The notes below the pieces were generated by a model. It saw only the letters and a list, made by a program, of their open reading frames with translations. It ran no database searches and was not told the DNA's origin. From contig OX344753.2 in NCBI GenBank assembly GCA_947034885.2, positions 2,232,001 through 2,296,000 of the forward strand: a stretch of 64,000 nt of DNA. The letters are read 5' to 3'. Every line of letters begins with the position of its first letter. Positions within the stretch are counted from its first letter, which is position 1. Below, piece after piece: positions 23,875 through 36,800 of the stretch. The stretch comes from Thuidium tamariscinum (lineage: Eukaryota > Streptophyta > Bryopsida > Hypnales > Thuidiaceae). The position numbers were made by a program, and so were the translations under genes.

Positions 23875-24700
23875 TCAGACATTGCCTTGATTGGACCTTA
23901 TCTCTTAAGGTTAGACAAAGTGGACTTTGTAATGGTTGGATGGCCTTGCTAAGGACATTCATGGGTTAGCTATTGCCAAGGACTCCAAGATTCATGCTCA
24001 AGTTTATTTTGGGAGTTTTTACGGTTGTTGCATTGGTGGAAACAAAGGCAAGCTACAGTATTGCTTATGTTCTTGAAAATGTACGGCCATTGGGAGATGT
24101 TGGAGTTGAAACTCATGAAGATGCAAAGGTGGTATATCATCACCTTACAATAGTTAGAGAACCAATCAATGTAGAGGATGCCCTAGCTGTTGGTTCTTAT
24201 GCTTATTGTTTACAATGGAAGTGTACTAATTTGGCTCATATGCTAGGGATTTTAGCAACATTACATCACATTAATCATCTAGAATGTAGACATCTTGATG
24301 ATATTTTGGAAGAAAGGCAATCAACCCAAGCAATGGTCAAAAAATATCAACTACCATTAGCCATACTCAATTGTATAGGAATGCTTTGATTGCCATTTCC
24401 TACATTGATGAGTTATCCTTGATTTTTTGCTTTTCAAAATGGTGGACCAAGCTTAGTATTTGACAACACTTCTATAAAATTAGAAGAACCATATTCTATT
24501 GAATGCAAGCGTGCTATTGGTTTTCCTACCAACACTACTTGTAGACCTAGTTTGACAGTCTCAACAGCATCATTGCCTTAGACAAGCTATAGATCTCACT
24601 TCAATGGTTTGGTTTCTTGGAGTATGCTCAGCAACTCCATGGCACAAAAAATTTGGGCTTGAAGGCGATTTGGAGGCAAGTACTTCAAGCTAGAGGAGAG
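23875..24700 (+). pseudogene. Fossil of a cytosine-5 DNA methyltransferase-like domain
   Basis: The stretch retains, in order, residues that resemble a C5 DNA methyltransferase catalytic domain: VDFVMVGWPC (compare motif IV with its Pro-Cys) followed about 75 codons later by VLENVRPLGD (compare motif VI, ENV), then DALAVGSYAYCLQW and a late GFPTNTT block. It is clearly broken, with several disruptions, and cannot encode an active enzyme. C5-methyltransferase domains are known as cargo of some eukaryotic retroelements, and dense repeats surround this one, so an element-borne origin is plausible but unproven. A decayed host gene is the alternative. No long terminal repeats or reverse transcriptase were recognised nearby. 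Confidence 0.5.
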
Positions 24701-25179
24701 AAAGTATTGTCCCTTTAATAGCATAGAAGATGGTTAGTCTAGATGCTAACGCATGGGATGATAGTCAACAAGTATAGAGCCAAGAACTTGAGAAAAAAAG
24801 AACTCAATATGTTGTAGAGTAGTTTATAATAGATAAATTGTGATGACTCACGTATTCATAGCATTGACTCAAGACTTGGAAATGGAAGATGCTAAAGAGA
24901 AGTTTAAGAGAGTATTTTTGTTGCCAAATTCTGTTTCTAAATGCTCAAAAAATAATTGGAGAGGATCAAACTCAAAAGGAGGGCCCATCGTGGCTATTAC
25001 GTCAATTGAAGCTTATGACAATCGCAAGTTGAATGTAGAGGTAGTCCCCTTAGCACTACTAGAATTTGATGGTTGTTCATTCATGTAGTATTGTAGTATG
25101 CATTTTCTTTTCATTTGACTCTAGTATCTATAATTTATAACACCTACTTTTAACGATGCACAAAGACATTGTAAAATAA
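24701..25179. other. Flank of the methyltransferase fossil
   Basis: An 82-codon frame (24,840-25,088, plus) lies here, in a stretch that may belong to the same old element. It shows no recognisable domain, so no function is assigned. Confidence 0.35.
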
Positions 25180-27000
25180 AAACTCAGATATGAATTTAAA
25201 ATATTTGTGTATATCATATTCTTTATTGAAGTACATAAGAGATTCTAGTATATGAGATATTGGTTATTCTTGAAATTTTTCCAACAAAAGTTGATCCTAT
25301 GTTCTTGAGGATCAAATAAAGAACCTAATTTCAATGTTTTCAACTTTATAAAAGAGTTTAAAAAAAAAAATAATACATTTGTATTTGTTTTATACAAGTA
25401 TCTTTTGCAAGATGTGGTAACTACCATGACTATTCCTTTCAAAACACCCTCATTATTCCATCAATAATGATCCAAATTGAATTAAGTGCCATTTTTTCAT
25501 TAGATTCAAATTTGCATGAAGACATTTTTTTTCAAAAATGTACATTCACAAATTCAAATTCTATAATAAATAGTAATGAAAAACTACCATTTTGAGACTA
25601 AAATTAGTCTTCCTAGACTCCTAAGGATGAACTCTTAACCCTAGACCGCCCAAGGGGCCAAAAAGTGGCCTCTCATAGAATTCAAAGTGCTGTAACTTTT
25701 ACATCCAATGTCCAAATTCAATGAAACTTGTTGGGAAATTTGCGCCTATTATTCTAGTTTGTGTGGTAAAATTTTCAGATCAATCTGAGAGGTGATTATT
25801 GTGTGGAAGTCAATTGAAGTTCACAAAGGTTCAATGTGTTTCACCAAAGTGCACTTCATGGCTGCAACTTTGGGGGCTTGTATCTCCTTCATCCAATGTT
25901 TGATTTGAATAAAATTTGTTGGGTTCTACTCCCCTTGAAGTCTAGTTATTGTGGTGAAATTTTCAAGTCAATCCAAATTGTTTAGATCGTTTGGGAGCAA
26001 TTCAAAATTCAAAATCCAGCCATTTTGCAACTTCAGTGAACTTTGGCGGCTTGTATCTTCTTCATACAGTGTCCAATTCCAATAAAAAAATTTGGGAAAG
26101 TTGCGCATATTTATCTAGTTTATGTTTCTAAAATTTCACATCAATCCAAGAAGTCTTCAATGACCGAGGTGCATTCTAGTAGAAGGAGGTTCAGCCCAGA
26201 TGTGTTTTTTGCAACTTTTCTTACCTATTTTTTGACATTTGCAAGCCATTTTGCAAACGCATTGAGTCAATTGAATGACATTTTTCTTCACCATTGTGTT
26301 TGTATGCTGATTTTGAATCACTTTGTAGTTTAAAGTTTTTTCATTTGCTTAGGTTTAGAAGTCAAATTTCACCTCTAAATGAGTTTTTAGGATAATTTCA
26401 GCATTCTTTTTCAACACTAAAACATTTTAATCTTGCAATCTATGTGGTCAAATAACTTCAAATTTGATCCATGCCACCTACAGCATGCTCACTACAAGAT
26501 TGTACAGTTAAGATGTGTATTACTTAGTCACATTTAGATTTATAGCACTTCAAAAGCTACAATCTTTTTGAACCCAAAATGGCCATGGGCCTTCTAGGGT
26601 TAAACATCTCACCTAATTTATAGGTTGACTTTGTGAAAGACAATTTGGCAAGTTCAACCTAAAATATTTAAGGAGCATTAAACAAAACTTACATGTTTAA
26701 AATGTACCATGTATTAAATATGCCTTTTACAATCTTTTGCAATTTTCACTAAAAGATAATGTTTTAGGAATTTTGAATAAAATGATTTGTAGTGTCATAT
26801 CTAAAAAAACATTAATGAATATTATTCAAGTTAATTTTAAAGCTTCTTCTATGCACAAATTGGTAAATATTTAGTTACAAAAACACAATTATTTTTTTAT
26901 TTAAGTAGTTTTAATACATCAATAAAATTATACATTTTGGTTCTTTTCTTCATAAAGAAGTTTAGGCAATATTTTCAAAATACAAATGAGGACTATGAAG
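25180..27000. repeat. Dispersed AT-rich repeat, copy 2 (interrupted)
   Basis: This is homologous to 425-1,700 in the same orientation, apart from the 961-bp TTAA element inserted at 25,639-26,599. Its last matching landmark, TTCATAAAGAAGTTTAGGCA, is at about 26,949 (copy 1 about 1,634). The family is unidentified. Confidence 0.8.
25635..26603. mobile_element. TTAA-flanked transposon with CCCTAGA ends and internal triplication
   Basis: The body is 25,639-26,599 (961 bp). Ends are CCCTAGACCGCCCAAGGGG and, inverted, CCCTAGAAGGCCCATGG. TTAA lies at 25,635-25,638 and 26,600-26,603. The paralogous repeat at 425-1,700 has ACTC-TTAA-ACATCT where this copy has ACTC-TTAA-[element]-TTAA-ACATCT, so the insertion and its 4-bp duplication are directly visible. 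The interior has three consecutive ~178-bp related blocks starting near 25,689, 25,868 and 26,045. CCCTAGA matches the published end of the insect piggyBac element. The only frame (26,043-26,333) lies in the third block and has no known domain. Confidence 0.92.
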
Positions 27001-27086
27001 ATTCCAAAAGATGCTTACTAAATTCCACATCCTCTAATTTAGAATTAGTCACATATAGGAAGTTTGTAAGAAAAATGGCACGTAAC

Positions 27087-27384
27087 GTAGTATGCTCTAA
27101 AAGCGACCATTTAAGAGCTGATTGCCTTTTGGGAGAAGCTAAACTCCTTGAATCAATTTTCAGTAAATTTTCATAAGAAGGAAAATGGAATTGGCATCTA
27201 ACCAAGTTGTTTCATCTTTTTTGGACCTGTGTAGAATTAGTTATGAATTTTTAAAGTTCAAACGCAGTGTGCTCTAAAAGCAACCACCTGCTGAAATATA
27301 CAGCAGTAGTACATTGCACAAACCAAAATCTACCACTGTGTCATGGTCGCTTTTAGAAACATGGTTGCTTTTAGAGCATACTAC
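27087..27384. mobile_element. Inverted-repeat element with GTAGTATGCTCTAAAAGC ends
   Basis: The left end GTAGTATGCTCTAAAAGCGA is mirrored at the right end (27,361-27,384) with one change, giving 24-bp arms. Two further internal copies of the GCTCTAAAAGC motif lie near 27,270 (direct) and 27,348 (inverted), so the ends are partly duplicated inside. No target duplication is obvious. It lies about 500 bp beyond the 3' end of the SET gene. Confidence 0.7.
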
Positions 27385-27877
27385 CTTACATAGAGAAACA
27401 TCAGGCTGAAATGGAAGTAGAGAACATCAGCCCCAAAACCAAGAAACACTCACTAACAAAAATTCACATTAGGAGAGCACCAGTGCAAGTATGTCCGAAA
27501 TCGTTTCAGAATTTTAGTAGAACAAAAATTTGAGATGTCCGTATTTGCAAATGCAGGACTGCCGCTAAAGCTAAGCGTCGCTCATTAAGCATGTTGCTAA
27601 ATGTTGCTAGCCTACTCCTTGGCTTAAGGTGAAGGTTTTCAGGACATATTGTCACGGAAATACCACAAAAACATTGAACATTCGCTACATGAATTTACAG
27701 TGCTACGGTGTGATGCACGATGCGTGCAGCTAAAATTGCCCCTGGGTGTGCACTGAGCTGCACTTGTGCACAAGAGGGAATCACTATTTACATCCAACCT
27801 AGATCCTCAATACAAACTACCTAGCCTCAATTGACAAAGGATTTCGTCTCATTTGTAGATATACGCCAATGGCACCA
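27385..27877 (-). other. Probable 3' untranslated and downstream region of the SET gene
   Basis: This region follows the stop codon (on the minus strand) of the PHD-SET gene. It is less AT-rich than the repeats beyond it, which suits transcribed 3' sequence. No polyadenylation site can be chosen with confidence. Confidence 0.45.
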
Positions 27878-30800
27878 CTAATTCAATGTTCCTCTACATT
27901 CAGGAGTACCACAGAAGCAGGGAATTTTATCACCAACTTCATCGTAATTAAATTTGTAATCATAAGTCACCTCCTCGCCAGCATAGATGTCCCTTTTTGC
28001 AAAGAAAATGACCTGTAGGATAACCCACAGCATTCAGAACTTCCCCTTTTCAAAAATGCAAAGAAGATTGAGAGCTATTCAATAAAAAAGATTAGCATGC
28101 AATAATCTCCACTGTATATCAGAAAGAACTCTGGAAGAAAGGTTTACCTTTTTCAGGTTGTCAACACATATCACCTTGGCAACGCAGTTGGGCTGCAATA
28201 GACCAGAAAAAAGGGTTAAAATAAACACAACAAAATGTACAAATTCAACTCCTGAAATGAACTTGGCTCATAGAATGCAAATTGACCCTCTCCTATGAAA
28301 GAATATTATACCGAGCAAGAATGATTCACAAAACGAGCTATACCACCCTTGCGGGTAGCATCAATGATCTGCTCCGAATCTATTCTGAACAGATAGCATG
28401 CGCCCTGGTACTGCAATCGTTTTCCAGAATGATACTCAGCTTCCCGCTTGTCTGCAACACGCAGACCCACTATCTCCCCTACATACTCAACAACCTGATA
28501 TCACACCACCAACACAAACTTTATATCTAGTGAGGCAAATCAGAGACAGAGCGTGATGACAAGCATCTACTGTCCAATTTATATCAAACCATTGGTTTCT
28601 TGGAAACACAATTAACCAGGATGGCATAACCAGGTGAAATGCCAACTACGAAATCTACTAATAACTTCAAAATACAGTCCAGTAAAATAACTGGATACAC
28701 AGTTACAATGTCATCCTACGCCAGATATCTTCTCCAGGTCCCGTTGAGTATAAGAGCAACTGACTCTCACCACTTCCCCCTCAGCAAGAAAATCTGTGGT
28801 GTAGAGGCCAATCGCGTGAATTCCTGATTTACAGACCGCAAGTTTCCTCCAACCTTTCTTCTGCTTAAACCTTAGATATTCCTGCAGTTCACAAGCAAAA
28901 GGATCAAAATCACTGAACAAAAATGATTCACAGTAAATAATCTGGATCCAGGCAAACCATAATTATGCAATATGCATCACATCCTACAGTTTATGCATCA
29001 TGAATATCAGACACGGGACTTGATGATTCCCTGAAAGCTTGACCAAAACATATGAACCACTAATAACATAATAATAGCTAGGATTTGACATTCCAAAGAT
29101 ACCATTCTCGGCGAAGAAACAAAAATATACTAACGAGACTCCAGAGAATCTAAACTGCCTACTAGATTTCTGCTGCAAAATGGCTATCAAGAACTAATCA
29201 AAACTTCCAACTACGGCAGCCAATGTCTAACCTTCAAGCATGTACTGTCCACACACACAAAAAGCCGAATATTAATCCTCAAGTGCAATATAATGCATAA
29301 AACCATCACAAACAAGTCACATCATAGCATTTTTGCCAAAACCAGACGACAAACTTACTCTGTGGTCAAATTTCATGGCAGGATTAGTTGACTTGAGAAC
29401 TCGACGAGCAGTCATTTTACGATCACTGATGCGAAGCCATACTGCAACCTGCTCACGCGTCACAGCTGTAGCTCCCTCCAAAGTCATATTGTGTTGTGCC
29501 GTGGCCCGTTCTTCCAGGCTCAGTCTCCCTTTATACCCCTAAATTAAAAAGAAGAAAAAAGATTCAGACCATCAAAAGGAATACTGTTCTTCGTACAAGA
29601 CCTCATAAGGCTGGACTGATCCTGTCACCAAGGAGATCATCGTCGCAACCTCCACGGATGAAATATAAACGCAAAATACCGTATAACATATGCAAAAAGT
29701 TACAAATGTGATACCTCAATACGGGCACAAGATCCTCCACTGCTAGGACAGACGTCCTCCATAACATGTTCCGACTCGATACTGGAACTAACAGCATGGC
29801 TCAAACATCTCCCGAAAAAGCCGACTTTATTGCTCCCATCCTTTACAATTTCACTCTGCAACAAACCCTGCGAACAAAAGAGTACTCGACGCAATTCATT
29901 TATAAACAAATAAAACAAGTAGAAAACCAAAAGAGCCTATCGAAATCACGGAAACAACCTCCAAAACCAACAACGGACATACCTTCTCATGGGCGCACCA
30001 CACGTGAAATGGAGTTGCACATTTTGGTACGCGGCACTGAATGCAGGCACCACCTTTCCTCAGACATATGGAGCATAGCTGCAAATAACAATAGCACCAT
30101 CGCCATAAGGTTGCAATAGCCGAATGCACAACATATACACAAAGCCAGAGTCCCATCCTAACTTGGCTAAAAATAATGACCTTCCAATCCATAAATGGAA
30201 ATGATGACGGCGTGAACTACCCTCACATCACAACACTCCTCTACCAACCTCCATAGACAACCTCTCACTTACCGCCTTCCGTCGAGATGCTGTCACCCCC
30301 GACACATCAAACACTCCCATCGTGCCCATGTTCAGACAACGCGTTCCAGGCATCCACAACGTGCACACCATGTGCGCCCACTGCTTCGCCCCCACATCCG
30401 TCACAACGCTACCCACCGTGTTGCTTCTCCTCCAATCCTCACGACCCGAGCTGGCCATTGATCCCCTCTCAGACCTCTTCACGCCATTGCCGGCACTGCT
30501 CCCAGGTTCCGGACTTTTCTTCCCACAAACCTTGCAAACTGAACCCTCATCTCTGGGTTCCACACAATCACAAGACTTGCATTCCCCCACATTTATCTCA
30601 CTCTTCTTCGCAATCAGTCCCGCAGACCTCGCCCTTAACAATTGAATGCTGGTCGTCGCTGACAGAAGGGTTTCGTCATCGTCGTCGTCGTCAACCTCCA
30701 ATACCGACGCACATGCGTTCTCGTTCCTCAGTTCTCGCCAGGTTTGCAACAACGCTTGACACAGAGGTCGAGCTTTCTGGACGCGTGTCATAGCTCCACC

Positions 30801-33800
30801 TCCATATCCACACAGGACACAAATCTGCATCAACAACACAACAAAAAATGCACCATTTCAGTTCCTCCACCACCGTCCCAAATTCATCCTCATCCTACTC
30901 CTGGCACTGCCATATTCCTACAACCGCTCCACTCGAATCGAAAAAGCTCACCAAAAACTCGTCAAATTACAGCAAGGAATTATTACCGGATTAGTCACTT
31001 TGAACTTGCAGATGCGACACAGCCATGGTCCCTTCGGAATCTTCGGCACCCCATAACATGCTTGGTGGACCTGTCCATGCAACGCATGCGTTTTAGTAAC
31101 CGTCGGAACAATCAAGTCCCAACACATATCGAAAACTTCGTTACTTTGTGGCGCTATAACGAAACCTAGCACTACATACTCCGACCCCCGCAAAACATCA
31201 CATCAGCGTAACACACTATGTACGCGAACACGTCAAGCTGGGTGGCCACCTCACAATCCACACCCACGTTCAACTTCTCACCTTCACTGAGCAACGACCA
31301 CAACACAGTAGTTTGTTGTAACTGGCAGAGCTAAACGTCCCACACACATCACATCTGCACTTCTCGCTCTGACCCAATTGATATCCCTGAACGCCTCCAC
31401 CTCTTCTTTCCTTTCTCCATGCCAAACCTCTGCCATTCCTGTCCGCCGTCTGCGGCATCCCCCTCCTCTGCATCTTTCCACTGTCGGACACCGGATGCTC
31501 CTCCAACGCTTCCGTCTTCCTCTGCGCTGAACAAAACCCTCTCTGACGGAATCTGTAAAATCAGAAAATGCCAAATGAGAGAGGTGTTCCATATCTCGCA
31601 GAATCAAAACAACATATATCACGTGACCCACGGAACAGTCACAGTCAGCAACACAATGCACCTTACACGCCGAAACCAACTGGCAAAAACAAAACATGAC
31701 GACGGAGTGTACTGCGTCACAACAATTCAAGTCCATCCTCGCAGAGGTATAAGATCCAAAAGCAAGCACCTCTTCAATTGTTCACCGCTATCCATAGACC
31801 CTTCGATCCCGCCCATATGGCCCTCCCTCATCTGCTTCAATCCAAGCACCACTCTTGGTCTCTTCGCGCTCACACCTGGCAGCGACAACTCTGGTCTCCT
31901 CTTCAGTACCCCATATCCTGTTATTCCACCCTTCACTTGCCCTTGCAATTGCCTCACCTTCTGGATCTCGGCAACTGCCACCCTTTCAGCTGGAACTCCT
32001 CCCCGGTACTTCGCCTGCAACCCCTCCCCAATGGTCACATTGATTCTCTGCGCCTTGCTTGAACGCACCTGCTTCCTCACGAGCACTCCCTGTAGAAGTT
32101 TCTCCCTGGAGATGCTACTGCCTGCAGAGGATCTCACTTGCGACACCCTACACACAAACATCCCTCCCTTCTCCGCTGCAAACTTCTCGACTCCAGTGCT
32201 CGAGCTCTTCCTTGCAACCTCCGCTTGTGCATCACCGCTTTGGTGCCACTCCACTTTCCTTTTCTTTGCACCCCCTGGTCTGGCGGACCTCTCTCCTCGA
32301 GGAAATGGGCAGGACTTCGATTCCAAGCGCCCTGGACGTGCTCCTGGTCTTGTTGAAGGGTCATCCGTCTGCACTGATGCTGATGCTGTCTTCCGCTGTT
32401 TGAAGGTGGTCCTCGGAACTGCTGCCACACGATTTCCCTCCTCTGCAAACTCGAAAACCGGCGAGGCACCTGGCCCATACACATCATCATTCTTTCCGAT
32501 TAACTCCAGCATGCTTCGGACTTTCCGACTTTGAGCATCTTTATTCTGCACTACTCTTCTCCTACTCCCCTCGGTTGCCTGCCACGCTACTCCCGTGTCT
32601 GAAGGACCACCCCAATTCTTCACCTCTTTCCCTTGACCGCCTAAAACACCACTAACAGACCCTACGTGTGCCTCTGACCTCTTGTGCATCGCTGTACCTT
32701 CTCTCTTCGACATGGAATTCACAACGCCAATTCTCAGTTTCTGCTGAACGGGCACCCTGGAATCTTCCAACACTGGGCTGGCTGCGGTAGGCTGGTTCAA
32801 AATCACGCTCAATGACACCATTCGCCCGTTTCGCGGGCTGGGTCCGCCCAACGGAGTCCGAGGACTGCGAATGCTCTTTGTCACAATGATAGGCACGGGG
32901 AGAAAACCTGCGCCATCTGAACCAGAACCACAGCCTTCCATCGAATCTTCCATCGGAGGCCCTGCTGCTCTTGATGCTGAAGATTTTCCGGACTCGGAAC
33001 TTCTCCTGCCATCCTCCGCGCCTGCACGACCCTCTTTCCCAGAGTCTAATTTCCAATCTCGTGTAGCACTTTTCGGCTGCTGCAGCAACTTTGTTCGGAT
33101 GCCCTTCTTCGCCTTCTGCCGGTTCAGGCCTTGAGGCACCCGGATCACCAGCGTGGTACTCGCCTTCTTCTTCGACGAATCATCAACTAAACTCCTCGCC
33201 GCGGCCGCCAAGTTCTCCTCTGTCACATTAGTCGCCTTCACCTCTTGGTGTCGTCGAGGTACCAACAGCTTTCTCCTCTTCAAAGGAGGCAGCATCTCCC
33301 CACTGGAAGATCTTACTAGGTCGCGGTTCGAAACATCCGATCTCGTCACCTCCTGCACATTCTTAGATCCCGATCTTGCCGTCTCAGAGGTCACCTGAGG
33401 CTCCGCTTCCTGCCCGCACGAACTTTCACCCGGGCTGCCTTCTTTGGCATCTCCATCATCCGCACCACCCGACCCGAGCCACTTCCATTTCATGTTGCGT
33501 CTCTTCTTTCTTTCCAATTTGCCTGCCAGACAAAATCATTCTTCAGGTCAGTGGGCCCTCCATTCTACAATTGCTGTCACGTACTACAGGAACCAACTTG
33601 CCCTTCGCCATGACGGGAACGAAAACTGATGCTCAACATGGCAACTAAATTGCACAACAAACCCTACAAGCCACTCGCCTGTGCTTGCCCCCGGCTCATT
33701 GCCTTCCACCTCATTGCCTAATTCGTTCACCGTTTTCCCATGTGACCCCCATGTATGGCCCCTCATTCCACTTCTTTTCACCCCCCCCCTCTGCCCAACC

Positions 33801-36800
33801 ACGTTGCTGGATAACGGACATCCCAACGACGATGGAGATCCCTCGACCTTGCAACGATCCTCCAACGTCGTCGACAATGGATTCGATTGTTCCCCCGCTT
33901 TCATGTCAACATCGTCCGACGAGCAGCATTTCCCCATCCCGGACCCTTCGTCTACCACACTAAGCACGCCTGTCGCACCCGACCCTTGCATCACCCCAGA
34001 CCCTCCCTGCTCACTCGAAACGCACCCTCCATCCGAAATCCCGCTCGATACATTCTCTGAGTTGTCGGAACAAACTGGGCAAGCCTCACCTGCTGTCCGT
34101 GCAGTGCCTCTCTCTCCTGCTGCTGCTGGTCGCTTTGCGGCGGTGTCCGACAACACATCTTCATTCTCGGGGGTCCCTTCGCCGGCGTGACCGAAGTCCA
34201 CAGTGCACTTTCTTATTTCCATGTCTGCTTGTTCGATCTGGGAGGGGCCTTTCATGCAATACTGCTCGCCTTCGCCCTTCTTTGCAGCCTCCAATGTGCG
34301 TGCAAGTCTGGCTTTTTCCTTCAAGCAAACTTGTCCCGCGAGCCTGCTTAACCACCACCACCACACCCATCTTAAGTCAGCAGCAGCAGCATCAAATGCA
34401 CGAAGCTGACATCTGCTTTCCCGGCACTATCAGCACTACTCCCACACTCAACAGCCAATGTCACAATTTCCTCTGATCACCCACATCCAGCTCTGCTTCC
34501 GGCTCACACTGCCCGACTTCAATGCCCGACTTCAATGCCCAACTCCGAACAATATCAATATTAGCTCTTGAACACTCAGAGGATCCCTCACCTTGGCACA
34601 GCTTGCCCTCTCACCGATGAACTCGCTTTCCTGCATTTCAAACAGTTGCATTGGATGACTCCTGCACTCAATATTGGAACTTCCAAGCCCTCCTCCGGAC
34701 ACATGGCGTCCGTTGTCAAACTTTTCGCACCCATATCTGCAAGTCACTTCCCACTCTGTCAGACAATCGCCATGCCCGACTGCAACTTCACCGCCACCCA
34801 ATTTCTATACTAACAATCCCAGGCACAATTTCGAGCAGAGAACACACATCACGATCACAAAAAGCCCCATCGATGCGAGCTACGAAAAACACGACCTGCA
34901 AGCGGCTGAAATTGCAAATCCAGGGTCTCGCCTTCCTTGCCCTCGCCTGCACCGTGAGCTTGAGCCAATCTTCTCGGAATCATTGTGCCGTTCTTCACCT
35001 TCGATGACTCCAATCCAGGATGAGCCAAGCCCTCTGCCTCTGGGCCGCCCTGCGACCGCCCTCTACTTTGCCTGCTCATCAATGTGCCCTGTGGTTCCTC
35101 ACTCCGCCAATCTCTTCCATTTCTATTCGGCATCAAACTCTGACGCTGCGATTTCTGTTGAGCATCTGATCGTCTTCCCAACTCCACCAGTCTCTGCATC
35201 AAATGCAGTTCCTGCTTCATAAATGTCATGCCCGGCTGGTCTTGCATCTGAAATGCACGCAGGCTCGGATCCTGCTCCGCCTGGAAGGAGGACCAGTTCA
35301 CACTAGCCGCAGCCAGTCCACACCCCAGCTCCGGCTCGTTCTGACGCAGCTGATCTTTCACCAGGAATTCCAGAAAGCTGGGACGATGGCCGCCCACAAA
35401 ATTGGACCGTCCAAACGCGTCCAAGTGGTCAAACAACTGACCTTCCGCTCTACTACCACTTGGCACCACGCCATTCAGCTGCGAGGACCCTGCTGCTGGA
35501 CCTCGCAGTCCCATCGCTCGATACGCGAACGATGACTGAATGGCTGTCTCCAGGAGCCTTTGCCCCGTCTTCTTGCTCAGCTGCTCCAACGCCCCCGAAC
35601 TCAGAGATTCCAGAGTCGTCCCATTCTCCATCGCCACGATCCGTGACGGAACCACGGGTGTTTGCGGAAACAACTTCGCCGCCAACTTCTCCGACCCGGA
35701 TGGCTCCCTCCCGAACTGATGATCCTCGCTCCTGCTTGATATGTCTGACTGCTTCGGCAACGATTCCAGGGACATGAGCTTCTCTTGCAGATCCGACACG
35801 CCATCCTCTCTGCACACAGCTTGGGAAGCATTACACGTCAGCTGCCGAGGGCTCTGACTAATTGCACTGGAATTAGCTGACTCTCGCTCTCCTCCGCAAT
35901 TCTCCATAACACCGTTCTCCAAGTTCTCTGAAGGCTTTTCTTGTCCCGACTGGTGTGAGCCCTCCTGATCTCTTGAATGGCTGGGAACACCAGAAAACTT
36001 GGGCAGATTCGTTGGATTCAACTGTTGAAGGTTGTGCTGCAACTTTCCGTCCCACACTGTCAAACAAACACCAACCTCGTTACCACGAATCCTGATTGTC
36101 TGGATACACCAGTCTCTGCCATCACCCCGACCGACCAAACATCACGTCTCATCCCTTCACTTTCAAAAACCTCACGACTGACAAGCGCTTGCATCTACCT
36201 GTGTTCCCATCTCACACTGATATAGACAAAACATGCAAGTTCCTGCTCCCAGCTGCAGTACACCAGTGAGAGAGATCTACTCAGGTGACCGATAGCAATG
36301 ATACCACTCAAAGCCGAAACAAGATGCGTTCAGTAGAGCAGTCAACAACCTTTGCTCATAACCTGCTCGAACAAACGAATCTTCGGATGATCCACGCTCG
36401 ATGTGGCCATGAAGGAGAACGACGTCCCGGCAGCCTGTGTCTGCTGAGATGGCTGTCCCAACCGAAGCTCGACACTCGAAGAAATGTCAATCTCTCTCAT
36501 TCGAGATTCCTGCCCAGTCTCACTGAATCTCGTTGGCCTTGAAAGTGTCGCCCCTTTCCTCGAAGCACTGATCACCTGCTGTTGTGGTCCAGTGAAAGGA
36601 TTATATCGCGAACCTCCACAGTTCGAATGACCATCGTGCCCGTTGCTCACGGCTACGTGGCCCATGTTCTGAAACGTGCTGCTGGCCGTCGAATGATGAT
36701 TCTCGTTCATGGAACTGGTCGAGAAGAATTGATTGCCCGACTCCAGATCCGATACCATGCTCTTGTGAGATTGCCCGTAGCTCTTCAGCACTGAATCTCT

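Noticed and set aside
31419-32534. 371-codon plus-strand open frame, the longest on that strand
   Set aside because: It lies antisense to the long coding exon of the PHD-SET gene, has a composition expected of a reverse-strand shadow, and no recognisable domain.
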